Assembly (NCBI RefSeq): GCF_018129405.1
Contig: NZ_JAFCLP010000019.1
Span: 98,337 to 162,336 of the forward strand
Direction: 5' to 3'
DNA: 64,000 bases
From: Bradyrhizobium iriomotense
GTDB taxonomy: Bacteria > Pseudomonadota > Alphaproteobacteria > Rhizobiales > Xanthobacteraceae
Below the pieces are notes generated by a model. It searched no databases. It saw only the letters and a program-made list of their open reading frames with translations, and was not told the origin of the DNA. Below, in pieces: positions 10,328 to 17,837 of this stretch. Numbering within the stretch: position 1 is the first letter of the stretch; each line of letters begins with the position of its first letter. A program made the position numbers and the translations under genes.

Positions 10328-11346
10328 GCCGCAACGTCGGTGGCGAGCTTGAGCAGGTTGGCCGAGGTCGCGGTCTTGGCGCCGTAATCCTTCCAGGCGG
10401 TGTCACGGGCGATGTCGCGCCACTTGCCGACGGTCGCGGCATCGAGCACCGAGACCTTGGCGCCGGCCTTCTCGTAGACCTTGGCGACCTCGACGTCGTC
10501 GTCCTGCGCGCCCTTGCGGCCGAAGGCTTCGAGCTCCTGACCCACGGTGAGCAGCACGTCCTGCTGGTTCTTCGGCAGCTTGTCGAAGATCGCCTTCGAC
10601 ATCATCAAGGGCTCGAGCATGAACCAGTAGGAGGCCCCTGCGCCCGAGGTCAGCGACTTCGCGACCTCTTCGAGGCGGAACGAGATCAGGCTGGTGGAGG
10701 AGGTGATGCCGGCATCGCACGCGCCGGTCTGCATCGCCGCGTAGATCTCGTTCGACGGCACCGACAGCACCGAGGCGCCGGCGGTCTGGAGCACCATGTC
10801 CATCTCGCGCGAGCCGCCGCGCACCTTCATGCCCTTGGCATCTTCAGGGGCGACGATCGGCTTGGAGCGGCTGGCGACGCCGCCGGCCTGCCAGACCCAG
10901 GTGAGCAGGATGATGCCCTTGTCGGCAAGAAAATCGGTCAGCGCCTTGCCGACCGGCTCCTTCTTCCAACGCAGGCCCTGGTCGTAGGTGGTCACGAGGC
11001 CCGGCATCAGGCCGATATTGGTCTCGGGCAGCTCGCCGCCGGCATAGGGCATCGGATAGAGCGAGATGTCGAGCGCGCCCTTGCGCATCGCGGAGAACTG
11101 CGCGTTGGTCTTGATCAGCGAGGAGTTCGGATAGATCTCGGCGGCGATGTCGCCATTGCTGCGCTTACTGACTTCAGCGGCGAACATGCGGCAGAGACGG
11201 TCGCGGAAATCGCCCTTGTCGATGGTGCCGCCCGGGAATTGATGCGAGATCTTCAGCGTGGTGGCGGCATGCGCGGTTCCGGTCCCGAAGCGCAAGATAG
11301 CGGGTGCTGCGACGGCGGTCGCGATCAGATGGCGGCGCGTAATCAT
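10324..11346 (-). CDS. TRAP transporter substrate-binding protein (DctP family), second system
   Basis: A 340-residue periplasmic protein. The N-terminus TRRHLIATAVAAPAILRF followed by AHA suggests a Tat-type signal peptide. DctP-type features are TLKISHQFPGGTIDKG, GALDISLYPMPYAGGE, and the conserved arginine region KGMKVRGGSREMDMV. AGGGGAT lies just before the ATG and serves as ribosome binding site. It is first in the binding protein-small-large operon. No enzyme gene is co-transcribed with it, so the substrate is open. Confidence 0.9.
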   Translation of the reverse strand: MITRRHLIATAVAAPAILRFGTGTAHAATTLKISHQFPGGTIDKGDFRDRLCRMFAAEVSKRSNGDIAAEIYPNSSLIKTNAQFSAMRKGALDISLYPMPYAGGELPETNIGLMPGLVTTYDQGLRWKKEPVGKALTDFLADKGIILLTWVWQAGGVASRSKPIVAPEDAKGMKVRGGSREMDMVLQTAGASVLSVPSNEIYAAMQTGACDAGITSSTSLISFRLEEVAKSLTSGAGASYWFMLEPLMMSKAIFDKLPKNQQDVLLTVGQELEAFGRKGAQDDDVEVAKVYEKAGAKVSVLDAATVGKWRDIARDTAWKDYGAKTATSANLLKLATDVAA

Positions 11347-11679
11347 GGTGTCATCCCCTTGGACTGTTCTTGTTGGTGTGATTTGGGTCGGGTCTTGTCA
11401 GACCGGCGTTCAGGCCCATCCTAGCCGGTCTTTCACCCGATATTCTCTCATCTGATAGTTCGAGACCGAATGCCGCGGCAAGTGCCGGTCGTGCTGCGCT
11501 GCACACTTGCCGTTCTGCTGCTCCGGATGGAGGTCGGATAGCGCGGGTGTGATTGCGGCGAATGCGCGGTGGTCTGGAGAAATTTATCGGCGAGGCCGTA
11601 ACAAGTCAGGCCGTCGATCCGACGAGATCAAATAGCGGCGTCCGTCGCTGACAACACCATCTCGAAGGGAAGATGATCC
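11347..11679. other. Intergenic region between divergent TRAP and repeat-protein genes
   Basis: No convincing gene. It should hold the promoters of dctP (minus strand) and the small repeat-protein gene (plus strand). An inverted repeat, AGACCGGC (11400-11407) and GCCGGTCT (11424-11431), lies 54-85 bp upstream of the dctP start and could be an operator or leader hairpin. The plus-strand gene is preceded by GAAGGGAAG, a good ribosome binding site. Confidence 0.4.
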
Positions 11680-11922
11680 ATGACCATTCGTACCCGTATC
11701 GCGCTCGGCGTCTCGGCTGCCGTTCTCTCGCTTGGCCTCGCGCTGTCGCCGGCCGCCTTTGCCCAGGACAAGATGGGCAAGGACGACGGCATGATGAAGA
11801 AGGACACGATGTCCAAGGACGGCATGAAGAAGGATGCCATGTCCAAGGACGACGGCATGAAGAAGGATCACATGTCGAAGGACGGGATGAAGAAAGACGA
11901 CGGGATGATGAAGAAGAACTGA
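11680..11922 (+). CDS. Small exported Met/Lys/Asp repeat protein (MXKDX-type pentapeptide repeats)
   Basis: An 80-residue protein. Residues 1-28 are a signal peptide (MTIRTRIALGVSAAVLSLGLALSPAAFA, here given only as its extent and AFA cleavage site). The mature part is low-complexity: repeats of the form (G)M-K/S-KD with occasional DD, for example MSKDGMKKDAMSKDDGMKKD, ending in two lysines and asparagine. It has no cysteine or aromatic residue. This matches the small bacterial family named for MXKDX pentapeptide repeats, whose role is not established. Regular Met and Asp/His side chains could bind metal, which is only inference. Confidence 0.85.
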   Translation: MTIRTRIALGVSAAVLSLGLALSPAAFAQDKMGKDDGMMKKDTMSKDGMKKDAMSKDDGMKKDHMSKDGMKKDDGMMKKN

Positions 11923-11978
11923 TCGTCTGTCGTCACCGGCGCGCGTGCGAAAGCAGACGCGCGCTCGGAAGAGTCCGG

Positions 11979-12001
11979 GGGGCGGTCACATGGACCGCCC
12001 C
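11979..12001. terminator. Possible hairpin terminator after the repeat-protein gene
   Basis: GGGGCGGTC (11979-11987) pairs with GACCGCCCC (11993-12001) around a 5-nt loop. It lies 57 nt after the stop at 11922 and before the convergent gene ending at 12075. There is no T-run after it, so it is a strong stem but not a canonical intrinsic terminator. Confidence 0.4.
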
Positions 12002-12029
12002 GACATGATGTCTCCGTTCAATTTCAATT

Positions 12030-12082
12030 GAACGTGACTTCCGAACGCTACTTTGTGAACGTTACTTCTGCACGTTACTTGC
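12030..12082. repeat. Four degenerate 13-14 bp tandem repeats at the 3' end of the DUF6481-like gene
   Basis: Consecutive units read GAACGTGACTTCC, GAACGCTACTTTGT, GAACGTTACTTCT and GCACGTTACTTGC. The last unit contains the stop codon (TTA at 12075-12077 on the plus strand) of the minus-strand gene; the other three lie just beyond it. This looks like local duplication of a segment covering the gene's stop codon. Confidence 0.65.
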
Positions 12083-12422
12083 GCTTGGCCTTGCGGGCGG
12101 CGTAGCGGGCGTCGCGCTTGGCTTTCTGCTCGGCCTCGAGCGCAGCTTGCCTGGCGACCGCTTCCTCCGCTTCGCGCGCGATCCGCGCGGCTTCGGCGGC
12201 CTTGGCTTCCTCCTCGATGCGCTTCTGCTCGGCCCTTTCCGCCTCGCGCGCGGCCTTTGCCTCGGCGCGCTTGGCCGCAAGAGCCTCGCGTTCGGCGCGG
12301 CGCGCCGCCACCGCCGGATCGTCGTGGCCCGGCTGCGACTTGAATTTGTTCAAAAGATTTTTGCGTGCGTCCTGCGCCGCCTTTTGCCGGTCTGCGAAGC
12401 CGGGTTCCCTGAATCCACTCAT
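12075..12422 (-). CDS. DUF6481-like coiled-coil protein
   Basis: A 115-residue, extremely charged protein. The N-terminus (FREPGFADRQKAAQDARKNLL, residues 4-24) and the FKSQPGHDDPAV segment are shared by a family of uncharacterised alphaproteobacterial proteins (DUF6481, from memory). From about residue 38 to the end it is an Ala/Arg/Glu/Lys-rich continuous helix with heptad-like spacing, expected to form a single alpha-helix or coiled coil. It has no signal peptide or membrane segment. The very basic C-terminus (KAKRDARYAARKAKRK) could bind RNA or membrane; function unknown. Confidence 0.8.
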   Translation of the reverse strand: MSGFREPGFADRQKAAQDARKNLLNKFKSQPGHDDPAVAARRAEREALAAKRAEAKAAREAERAEQKRIEEEAKAAEAARIAREAEEAVARQAALEAEQKAKRDARYAARKAKRK

Positions 12423-12689
12423 CGACGAGCCTTGTCTTCCTCGCTTTCAATCCTACATCAGTGCCTGTTGGTACGTCGGCTGGGCATAGCAGGCGCAACG
12501 CGACGCAGAAGCGTGTACATCGACGCGCGTCGCGAAGCCACCCATAATCGCAGCCGATCAGGTAGACGAAAAATCGCTCCCCCGACGATCTCTCGTAGCC
12601 CCGAAAAACTGCCGAATTGTGATGTCCCTCATAGTGGGCGCCCTGACGCAACGCCTAGCGTCCGCCCCAATTCGAGACGGAGCACGGGC

Positions 12690-12926
12690 ATGACCATCTT
12701 CCGGCTGAGCCTCAAGGCGCTCGCGCTCATCCTCGTGGTGGCGGCGCTGGCGGGTGCCGCACTGCTGTTTGCCCGTCCACAACCGATCGAGAACACCGTC
12801 CTGGGCGCCGACTGGGAGTGCAGCCAGACCGCCTTCGTGCTCACGACCTGCGCACCGCGGGCCCGCGAGGCGATCCCGGCTGTCGAAACCTCGCGCAAGG
12901 ATGCGATCCGCCAGACCCGGGGCTGA
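12690..12926 (+). CDS. Small membrane-anchored or exported protein, unknown function
   Basis: A 78-residue protein when read from the ATG at 12690, preceded by GAGACGGAGCACGGGC with a moderate ribosome binding site. Residues 8-28 form one hydrophobic segment (ALALILVVAALAGAALLF), followed by a short periplasmic tail with two cysteines (WECSQTAFVLTTCAP) that could form a disulfide. The longer open frame back to 12147 overlaps the minus-strand coiled-coil gene and has no sensible composition. I do not recognise a family. Confidence 0.55.
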   Translation: MTIFRLSLKALALILVVAALAGAALLFARPQPIENTVLGADWECSQTAFVLTTCAPRAREAIPAVETSRKDAIRQTRG

Positions 12927-13002
12927 GCCGGAAGGGTCGGCCGGGATGTGACGCCACGCCGCAGAGGTGATAAAGCCGACTGACCCGTGCGATCAGGTTG
13001 TC

Positions 13003-13227
13003 ATGTCGAGCCCTGCGTCCAAGCCCGAACCGGGCGAGAAGCCCAAATCCCCGCCAAGACCTCAACCCGGCGATAACCGCCGCGGCGCCATCGCCGGCCT
13101 GATCATCGCGCTTCTGATCCTTGGAATCGGCTGGTGGCTCGCCCGCGATCTCACCTCGGCCAGCAAGATGCAGGACTGCCTGATGTCGGGACGGAGCAAT
13201 TGCAACGTCATCGAACCGGCTCGCTAG
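13003..13227 (+). CDS. Small single-pass membrane protein, unknown function
   Basis: A 74-residue protein with a proline/lysine-rich N-terminal tail (PKSPPRPQPGDNRRG), one membrane helix at about residues 29-46 (AIAGLIIALLILGIGWWLA), and a short C-terminal segment with two cysteines (MQDCLMSGRSNCNV). The ATG at 13003 is preferred over the GTG at 12967, which would add 12 residues. The Cys-x(7)-Cys tail recalls the two-cysteine tail of the gene at 12690, but the two are otherwise unlike. Confidence 0.6.
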   Translation: MSSPASKPEPGEKPKSPPRPQPGDNRRGAIAGLIIALLILGIGWWLARDLTSASKMQDCLMSGRSNCNVIEPAR

Positions 13228-13423
13228 CGGCGCTCGGCTCTGCCCCTTGCAGCCCCGTCGGGCCGAAAAATTGCCGTGATCTTAATCATTTGTAACGGGA
13301 CTTGGCCGATCACTTGGCCGATCAAGCAGGTCAGTCATGTCAGCCGGCATCACCCCGGCGCGAGGCGAATCGTCTATCGCGCAAGGGACCACGGCAAGCG
13401 AGAGAGTAGGGGGGCAAGCACGC

Positions 13424-14206
13424 ATGAGTGCGTCCAGCCGCAAGAAGATCATCATTCCCTTGGTTTCGGCCATGTCATTGCTCGCGCTTTCGGCGCAGGC
13501 TCAGGAAGCCAGGCCGCCCAGGGACGCCGGCCAGTTGCCGGACCGGCCCGCCGCCGGCGCGCCGCCCCAGACCAATCAGAACATGCGCAAGGGTCCTCCG
13601 CCGCAGCAGGCGGCCCGGCCCGCGCCGCAGCTCGGCGGCCAGCCTCATGCTGGCGGCCCCGGTCCCGGCCCGCACAATGCTGGCGGCCCGCCGCCCGGCC
13701 GCAACTACGCGCGTGGCCCCGCGCCGGCGCGCGACTGGGGCGGGCATGCCTATCGCGGCAACCTCGCCTGGGACGGCGGGCGCTGGCGCCACGAAGTCCA
13801 TAACGGCCGCTCGGGCTGGTGGTGGGACGTCGGCGGCGTCTGGTACTATTATCCGCAGCGGATGGCCGGTCCGCCCGCCTACATCTCGGAGGAGTATTAC
13901 GACGACGTGCCGGTGGCCTATGCCCCTGCGCCGCCTCCGGTCGCCTACGAACCGCCACCTCCGCCGCCGCCGGCGGATCCCGGCGCAAGCGCGCTTGGCG
14001 GCGCCATTGTCGGCGGTGTGCTTGGTGGACTGATCTCGGGCAACGCAACGGGGGCCGCTGCAGGTGCGGTTCTCGGCGGCGCCACCGGCGCGATCGCCGG
14101 CGCGACGGCAGCCTCGCGCCCCGGCTATTATCTCGCCGAGGGCAATTGCTACTACCGCTATCCGAACGGACAGTATGTGCAGGCCGATCCGCGCGCGTGC
14201 TACTGA
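13424..14206 (+). CDS. Exported proline-rich protein with glycine-zipper domain
   Basis: 260 residues from the ATG at 13424 (AGGGGGG 13 nt upstream). A signal peptide (KKIIIPLVSAMSLLALSAQA-QA) is followed by a Pro/Gly/Gln-rich low-complexity stretch (about 30-120), a WDGGRWRHEVHNGRSGWWWD aromatic segment, a PPPPPP linker, and then a glycine zipper (about 190-235: GGAIVGGVLGGLISG and GAAAGAVLGGATGAIAGA). The tail is CYYRYPNGQYVQADPRACY. The layout resembles exported RcnB/YXWGXW-like and YMGG glycine-zipper proteins, which associate with the outer membrane. The zipper may insert in a membrane. An intrinsic terminator follows. Confidence 0.75.
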   Translation: MSASSRKKIIIPLVSAMSLLALSAQAQEARPPRDAGQLPDRPAAGAPPQTNQNMRKGPPPQQAARPAPQLGGQPHAGGPGPGPHNAGGPPPGRNYARGPAPARDWGGHAYRGNLAWDGGRWRHEVHNGRSGWWWDVGGVWYYYPQRMAGPPAYISEEYYDDVPVAYAPAPPPVAYEPPPPPPPADPGASALGGAIVGGVLGGLISGNATGAAAGAVLGGATGAIAGATAASRPGYYLAEGNCYYRYPNGQYVQADPRACY

Positions 14207-14235
14207 AGCTTCTGCGCAGGATGTGAAACCGAAGA

Positions 14236-14260
14236 GGCGGGCGAAAGGCCCGCCTTTTTT
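14236..14260 (+). terminator. Intrinsic terminator
   Basis: GGCGGGC (14236-14242) pairs with GCCCGCC (14248-14254) around a GAAAG loop, followed directly by six T (14255-14260). It lies 30 nt after the stop of the glycine-zipper gene and is the clearest rho-independent terminator in the window. Confidence 0.9.
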
Positions 14261-14311
14261 GTTGGCCGGTCGATCCGGTTGCGCGCGGATGAGGGCTGAT
14301 CGCCTCGCGCG

Positions 14312-14473
14312 TCAGGCTACCAGCCAGTTGAAGAATGCCATCGCGCCCCAGACGAGGCCTGCGATCCAGGCCAGCGTCACCAGACCAATCGTCGCAAGAC
14401 ACACGATGCCGAACAGGTCGGACTTCTGGCGCTGTGTCGGGACCCTGGCTTCGGCGGTTGCTTCCTGTGTCAT
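14312..14473 (-). CDS. Small single-pass membrane protein, unknown function
   Basis: A 53-residue protein starting at the ATG at 14473 with GGAGGTCCCG just upstream, a good ribosome binding site. A polar N-terminus with glutamine and arginine (about 20 residues) is followed by a long hydrophobic helix (IVCLATIGLVTLAWIAGLVW). The frame remains open upstream to 14836, but that part contains no hydrophobic pattern and is rejected. Function unknown. Confidence 0.6.
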   Translation of the reverse strand: MTQEATAEARVPTQRQKSDLFGIVCLATIGLVTLAWIAGLVWGAMAFFNWLVA

Positions 14474-14735
14474 GACGGGACCTCCCACGCCGTCTCGCGC
14501 TCCCAAGGGAAGCGCTGAGGTACTGTTTAGCGCGGGAGGCCGTGCGCAGGCTGTGACGCAATTCACAGATCGCCCGGAATGAAGCCGGACACCTGCCACG
14601 AGGACGCGTCTGAAACCGCGAGTGCAATTTCCCTGGTGCCACAATCGAAGCGTGTCAGAATGGCCTATGACATCCGCAATCATACGGACGAAATTGCCAC
14701 GCACTTGTCCAGATCGGGCGGCTACAATCGGCTTC

Positions 14736-14888
14736 ATGTGCAACAAGTACGACCCGCAGCACGAAGCCGAGGCCGCAATGAAGCGCGCCGCGGCGGCCGA
14801 AGGCGCCGACCGGCAACGCCTGATCGAGCTCGCCATCGCCTGGCATCAGCTTGCCCGCGAGCGGCGCGAAGAGGAGCCGACGGAGTAG
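14736..14888 (+). CDS. Small helical cytoplasmic protein, unknown function
   Basis: A 50-residue protein, MCNKYDPQHEAEAAMKRAA followed by a Leu/Ala/Arg/Glu-rich amphipathic helix (RQRLIELAIAWHQLARERR) and an acidic tail. The composition is like many short alphaproteobacterial helical proteins and unlike random G+C-rich frames, but no ribosome binding site is obvious. Confidence 0.45.
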   Translation: MCNKYDPQHEAEAAMKRAAAAEGADRQRLIELAIAWHQLARERREEEPTE

Positions 14889-15166
14889 CGGGCGCGCAAG
14901 CGATCAGCGCCACGGCAATCTCATCTTAACATTTGCGCAGCGCTGATTCTCGCGGTCGCGATTCGTGCTATGCGAACGAAGCGGAGTCGGATCGTGAACA
15001 AACAAAAGGCCGCCGAAGGAGCCTGGTGTTGTCACGCGGCTTCGCTGTCCTCCTTGCGCAGTCTCAACGATGCAGACGCATCTTCGTTGCACGGCGTAGC
15101 GCGCCGCAGTTTGGACCCCGGAGGCGCGCCGGACGTTGAAGGAGAGTTGCAGCTGACAAAAGTCAT

Positions 15167-16444
15167 ATGGAGACCATCAAGGCCTATCTGGAGCGCAAGC
15201 GCGACGAGCTCAGGTTGCTCAATGGCTGCCTGAGCAGCCCGCGACATGTGCCGTGTCCGCGCTCGGTGGACGAGGTCATCAGGGCGAAATTCCAGCTGAC
15301 CGCCGCGCTGCGCGCCGAGCATGCGCTGCAGGACTGGAAGGCGACGGAGACGTCGTGGTCGGCCACGGCGTCTCCGACCAGCGGTCCGTTCACCTTCAGC
15401 TACGACTATCAGCGCGCGGATCTGAAGGTGAACGGACCCTCGTTCTATGAACGCGAGCCCGGCTGCAGCAGCGAGACGATCTATACCGCCTCCGGCATGG
15501 CCGCGATCTCGGCCCTGTTGTTTGCCGCGACCCGGATCGTCGCCAGCGCTGACATGCTGGTCCTGCCGGGCTCCTACGGCGAGACGCTCGAGCTGATCGA
15601 GCGCTTCGTCCCGGATCTGCGGCTCGTCACGTTGAGTTTGCCGCGGTCCGATGCCTTGGCTCCGGCCGGCGCGCCGCGAATTCTTCTGCTGGATTCCTGC
15701 GTCTCCGCGGGCGCGTTCGAAGCGGCGCTGCGCCGCGACGGTTCAGCGTTCGATCTCCTGATCTTCGACACGACATGCTTTGCCGGCCGATCCGGCCGCA
15801 TCCGGCGTGTCCTGCGCTGGGCAAGGCGAAGCGGAATCCCCGTCGTGATGGTACGAAGCCACACCAAGCTCGATTCTCTCGGCGCGGAATACGGCCGGCT
15901 CGGCTCTGCGGTGTTCGTCGGCTGGAGCGAGGAGGGCGCCGAACATTCGTTGTCCGAGCGCCTCGCGGCGGAGACGCGCGACGCCGTGCGGCTTCTCGGC
16001 GGCGCGGCGCTGCCGGCGCATTTTCCGCCCTTCGTGGGCACGGCGGCCTATTGGACCTCAACAAGGAGGCGCGTCGCAGCCATCCTTCGTAACGGCCGCC
16101 ATGCGGCCAGGCGCTTTGCGCGTGAGCTCGAAGAGCTCTCGGCCGAGCTCCACTTCACCCACGGCCTCTACGTCACGCTTCGCAGCAGGCGCTGCCTCGA
16201 TGAGGCCAGCGCGCGGCACGCCGCAGACGCAATGAGCCACGATCTCGGCCGGGACGGCTTCCCGATCCGCCATGCCGGCAGCTTCGGCTTCGACTTCGCC
16301 GCGACGGAATGGTTTCACAATGCGACGACGCACGAATACAGCGTCCGGGTCGCGGTGCCGGATCTGCCGACCGAGCTGTGGGATGATCTGGCCGCGGCGA
16401 TTGCAGGGTGGTGGCGGGCGCACCAGTCGGCGGACGGGGAATGA
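15167..16444 (+). CDS. Divergent PLP-dependent fold-type I (Cys/Met-metabolism-like) protein
   Basis: 425 residues with no close family that I recognise. The middle follows fold-type I PLP enzymes: YTASGMAAISALLFA (106-120) matches the phosphate-binding turn of cystathionine gamma-synthase-type enzymes; LLIFDTTCF (197-205) places Asp201 where the pyridine-nitrogen aspartate sits; SHTKLDSLGAEYGRLG (231-246) places Lys234 at the Schiff-base lysine. The first 100 residues and the C-terminal third (small-domain-like, HEYSVRVAVPDLP) do not resemble metC at 32577. Whether it is an active enzyme is open. There is no co-directional partner; a small gene converges from the right. The nearest GGAGAG is about 20 nt before the ATG. 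Confidence 0.65.
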   Translation: METIKAYLERKRDELRLLNGCLSSPRHVPCPRSVDEVIRAKFQLTAALRAEHALQDWKATETSWSATASPTSGPFTFSYDYQRADLKVNGPSFYEREPGCSSETIYTASGMAAISALLFAATRIVASADMLVLPGSYGETLELIERFVPDLRLVTLSLPRSDALAPAGAPRILLLDSCVSAGAFEAALRRDGSAFDLLIFDTTCFAGRSGRIRRVLRWARRSGIPVVMVRSHTKLDSLGAEYGRLGSAVFVGWSEEGAEHSLSERLAAETRDAVRLLGGAALPAHFPPFVGTAAYWTSTRRRVAAILRNGRHAARRFARELEELSAELHFTHGLYVTLRSRRCLDEASARHAADAMSHDLGRDGFPIRHAGSFGFDFAATEWFHNATTHEYSVRVAVPDLPTELWDDLAAAIAGWWRAHQSADGE

Positions 16445-16467
16445 TGCGCAGGCGGCGCACCTTAGAA

Positions 16468-16728
16468 TCAATCGATCGCCAGACACTGCTCCAGGGGCTG
16501 CTTCTCCGAGAGCGGCTTCTGGTGATTGCCTCGCGACCACGCCTGAACGGCGAAGGCGAGTTGATGCTGGCTAATGGCCGCGTCCGCGATGGACGCCCGC
16601 GCCGTCTCGATACGTTTTGCAATCCCGCCGGAGTTCACATCCACGGTCGCGTCGATTGCCAAAAACGAAATTGCGAGGACGGCCACGGCTGATGCGATGG
16701 CCATTCTTGTCCACTCGGATGGTGGCAT
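16468..16728 (-). CDS. Small protein with N-terminal membrane/signal segment, unknown function
   Basis: 86 residues from the ATG at 16728, preceded by AGAAGGACCCCG, a good ribosome binding site. Residues 8-24 are hydrophobic (MAIASAVAVLAISFLA), followed by a polar helix. One cysteine lies near the C-terminus. It converges with the PLP-fold gene 24 nt away. Family not recognised. Confidence 0.5.
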   Translation of the reverse strand: MPPSEWTRMAIASAVAVLAISFLAIDATVDVNSGGIAKRIETARASIADAAISQHQLAFAVQAWSRGNHQKPLSEKQPLEQCLAID

Positions 16729-16892
16729 CGGGGTCCTTCTCGGGCGTACGTCGCCCGGCGCATAGATAGGGCTGATGTGCCCGGTTCAAAGGCCAAGCCA
16801 CGCGTTCGTGAAGGGCGATGGATTGGCAACCGAGCGTCTTGTGGCTGGCGTTGGGCGAGATAGACCGGGAAGGCAAGTGCGAGCCCACCGGT

Positions 16893-17837
16893 TTACCGCG
16901 GCGCGCTTTTGTCCATTGTCAGCCTTACGGCAATATCGGGCGTTCCGACCGGCCAGCTCAGGACAAGCGCGTGTTCTCGCCGCCGCCGCTCGAAAATCAA
17001 TCCAGATGGCCGGCGAGTGAAGCCTGGCCAGGGCCAAGGTGGGGTTGTCGAGCTATCGAACAGGAGTTGCAGCCGCATCCCCTGCATTGCCATCACCACG
17101 CCGCAGTATGTGCCGGTGCTAGGGTCGCTCAATGGCGCCAGCTCGACGTCCAAGCTGGACTTGTAGCCTTGTCCAACGCCACCCAGAAAATACAGGCCGC
17201 CACGATCGTCCCAGCGTCGCCGAAACAGCGCAGCGTTGACCTTTTCGAGATCGATTTTGCATATCTCGGCGATCGGTTTCCCTCCAAGGTCCGAGCCTAC
17301 CGAGTGAAACATCCCACACGCCACCTTGAGCATCCACAGTTCTAGCATCTCGCCACTGGCGAGGTGAAACTTCGGCTTGCGCGCCAACGTCTGGCGATCA
17401 AGATCCGTGTGCACTTCGCGAAGCTGTCGAAAAAACAATGCAGCCTCGGCGTCCAGCGGCGACAGCGCCGCGTTGTGGCGACTGCATAGGATTTTGGCCG
17501 TGAGGCTTGCCGCGGACGTTTCCAAGATTTCGTCTTTATCTAGCCATCTCATGCCGCCGACGCGGAGCGTGTCGCCGATCTGATCTAGGACGGCCTTGGA
17601 TACATAGTGCTCACGCGAAATGTCCTGAGAGCAGTTTCGCATTCCCTGCAGGTAACATCGCGGATGCGCGAAATTCGTAATTGCGCCAGGCGGCGTCAGC
17701 GTTGGCACTGGCTTTCGCAGTTGGCCGTCCCAGTCAAGGTGACATCGTTCGGCCGGCTGTCCGTTTCCACAGGGGCAGGGCTTTTTGACGTCCAAGCGCA
17801 ACTGCTTGAACACGCCCTCCAGCGCGCCAGCGTTCAT
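16893..17837 (-). CDS. SEC-C motif protein with HNH-like core
   Basis: A 314-residue cytoplasmic protein. Near the N-terminus KPCPCGNGQPAERCH (Cys21, Cys23, Cys32, His33) is a SEC-C zinc-binding motif of the type CxC-x8-CH. Then SREHYVSKAVL (Glu76-His77) and, about 40 residues later, CSRHNAALSPLDAEA (Cys118, His121-Asn122, Asp129) have the spacing and character of an HNH-type nuclease fold, perhaps degenerate. The C-terminal half is unassigned. Its start overlaps the stop of the HEPN-like gene in an ATGA, so the two are coupled. Codon third positions are visibly richer in A/T than neighbouring genes, a sign of acquisition. An anti-phage or toxin role is inference from SEC-C/HNH/HEPN company and tRNA-side location. 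Confidence 0.7.
   Translation of the reverse strand: MNAGALEGVFKQLRLDVKKPCPCGNGQPAERCHLDWDGQLRKPVPTLTPPGAITNFAHPRCYLQGMRNCSQDISREHYVSKAVLDQIGDTLRVGGMRWLDKDEILETSAASLTAKILCSRHNAALSPLDAEAALFFRQLREVHTDLDRQTLARKPKFHLASGEMLELWMLKVACGMFHSVGSDLGGKPIAEICKIDLEKVNAALFRRRWDDRGGLYFLGGVGQGYKSSLDVELAPLSDPSTGTYCGVVMAMQGMRLQLLFDSSTTPPWPWPGFTRRPSGLIFERRRREHALVLSWPVGTPDIAVRLTMDKSAPR

Noticed and set aside
14474-14836. Long N-terminal extension of the 53-residue membrane protein gene
   Set aside because: The upstream part has no family-like pattern, overlaps another small gene, and a good ribosome binding site sits directly before the ATG at 14473.
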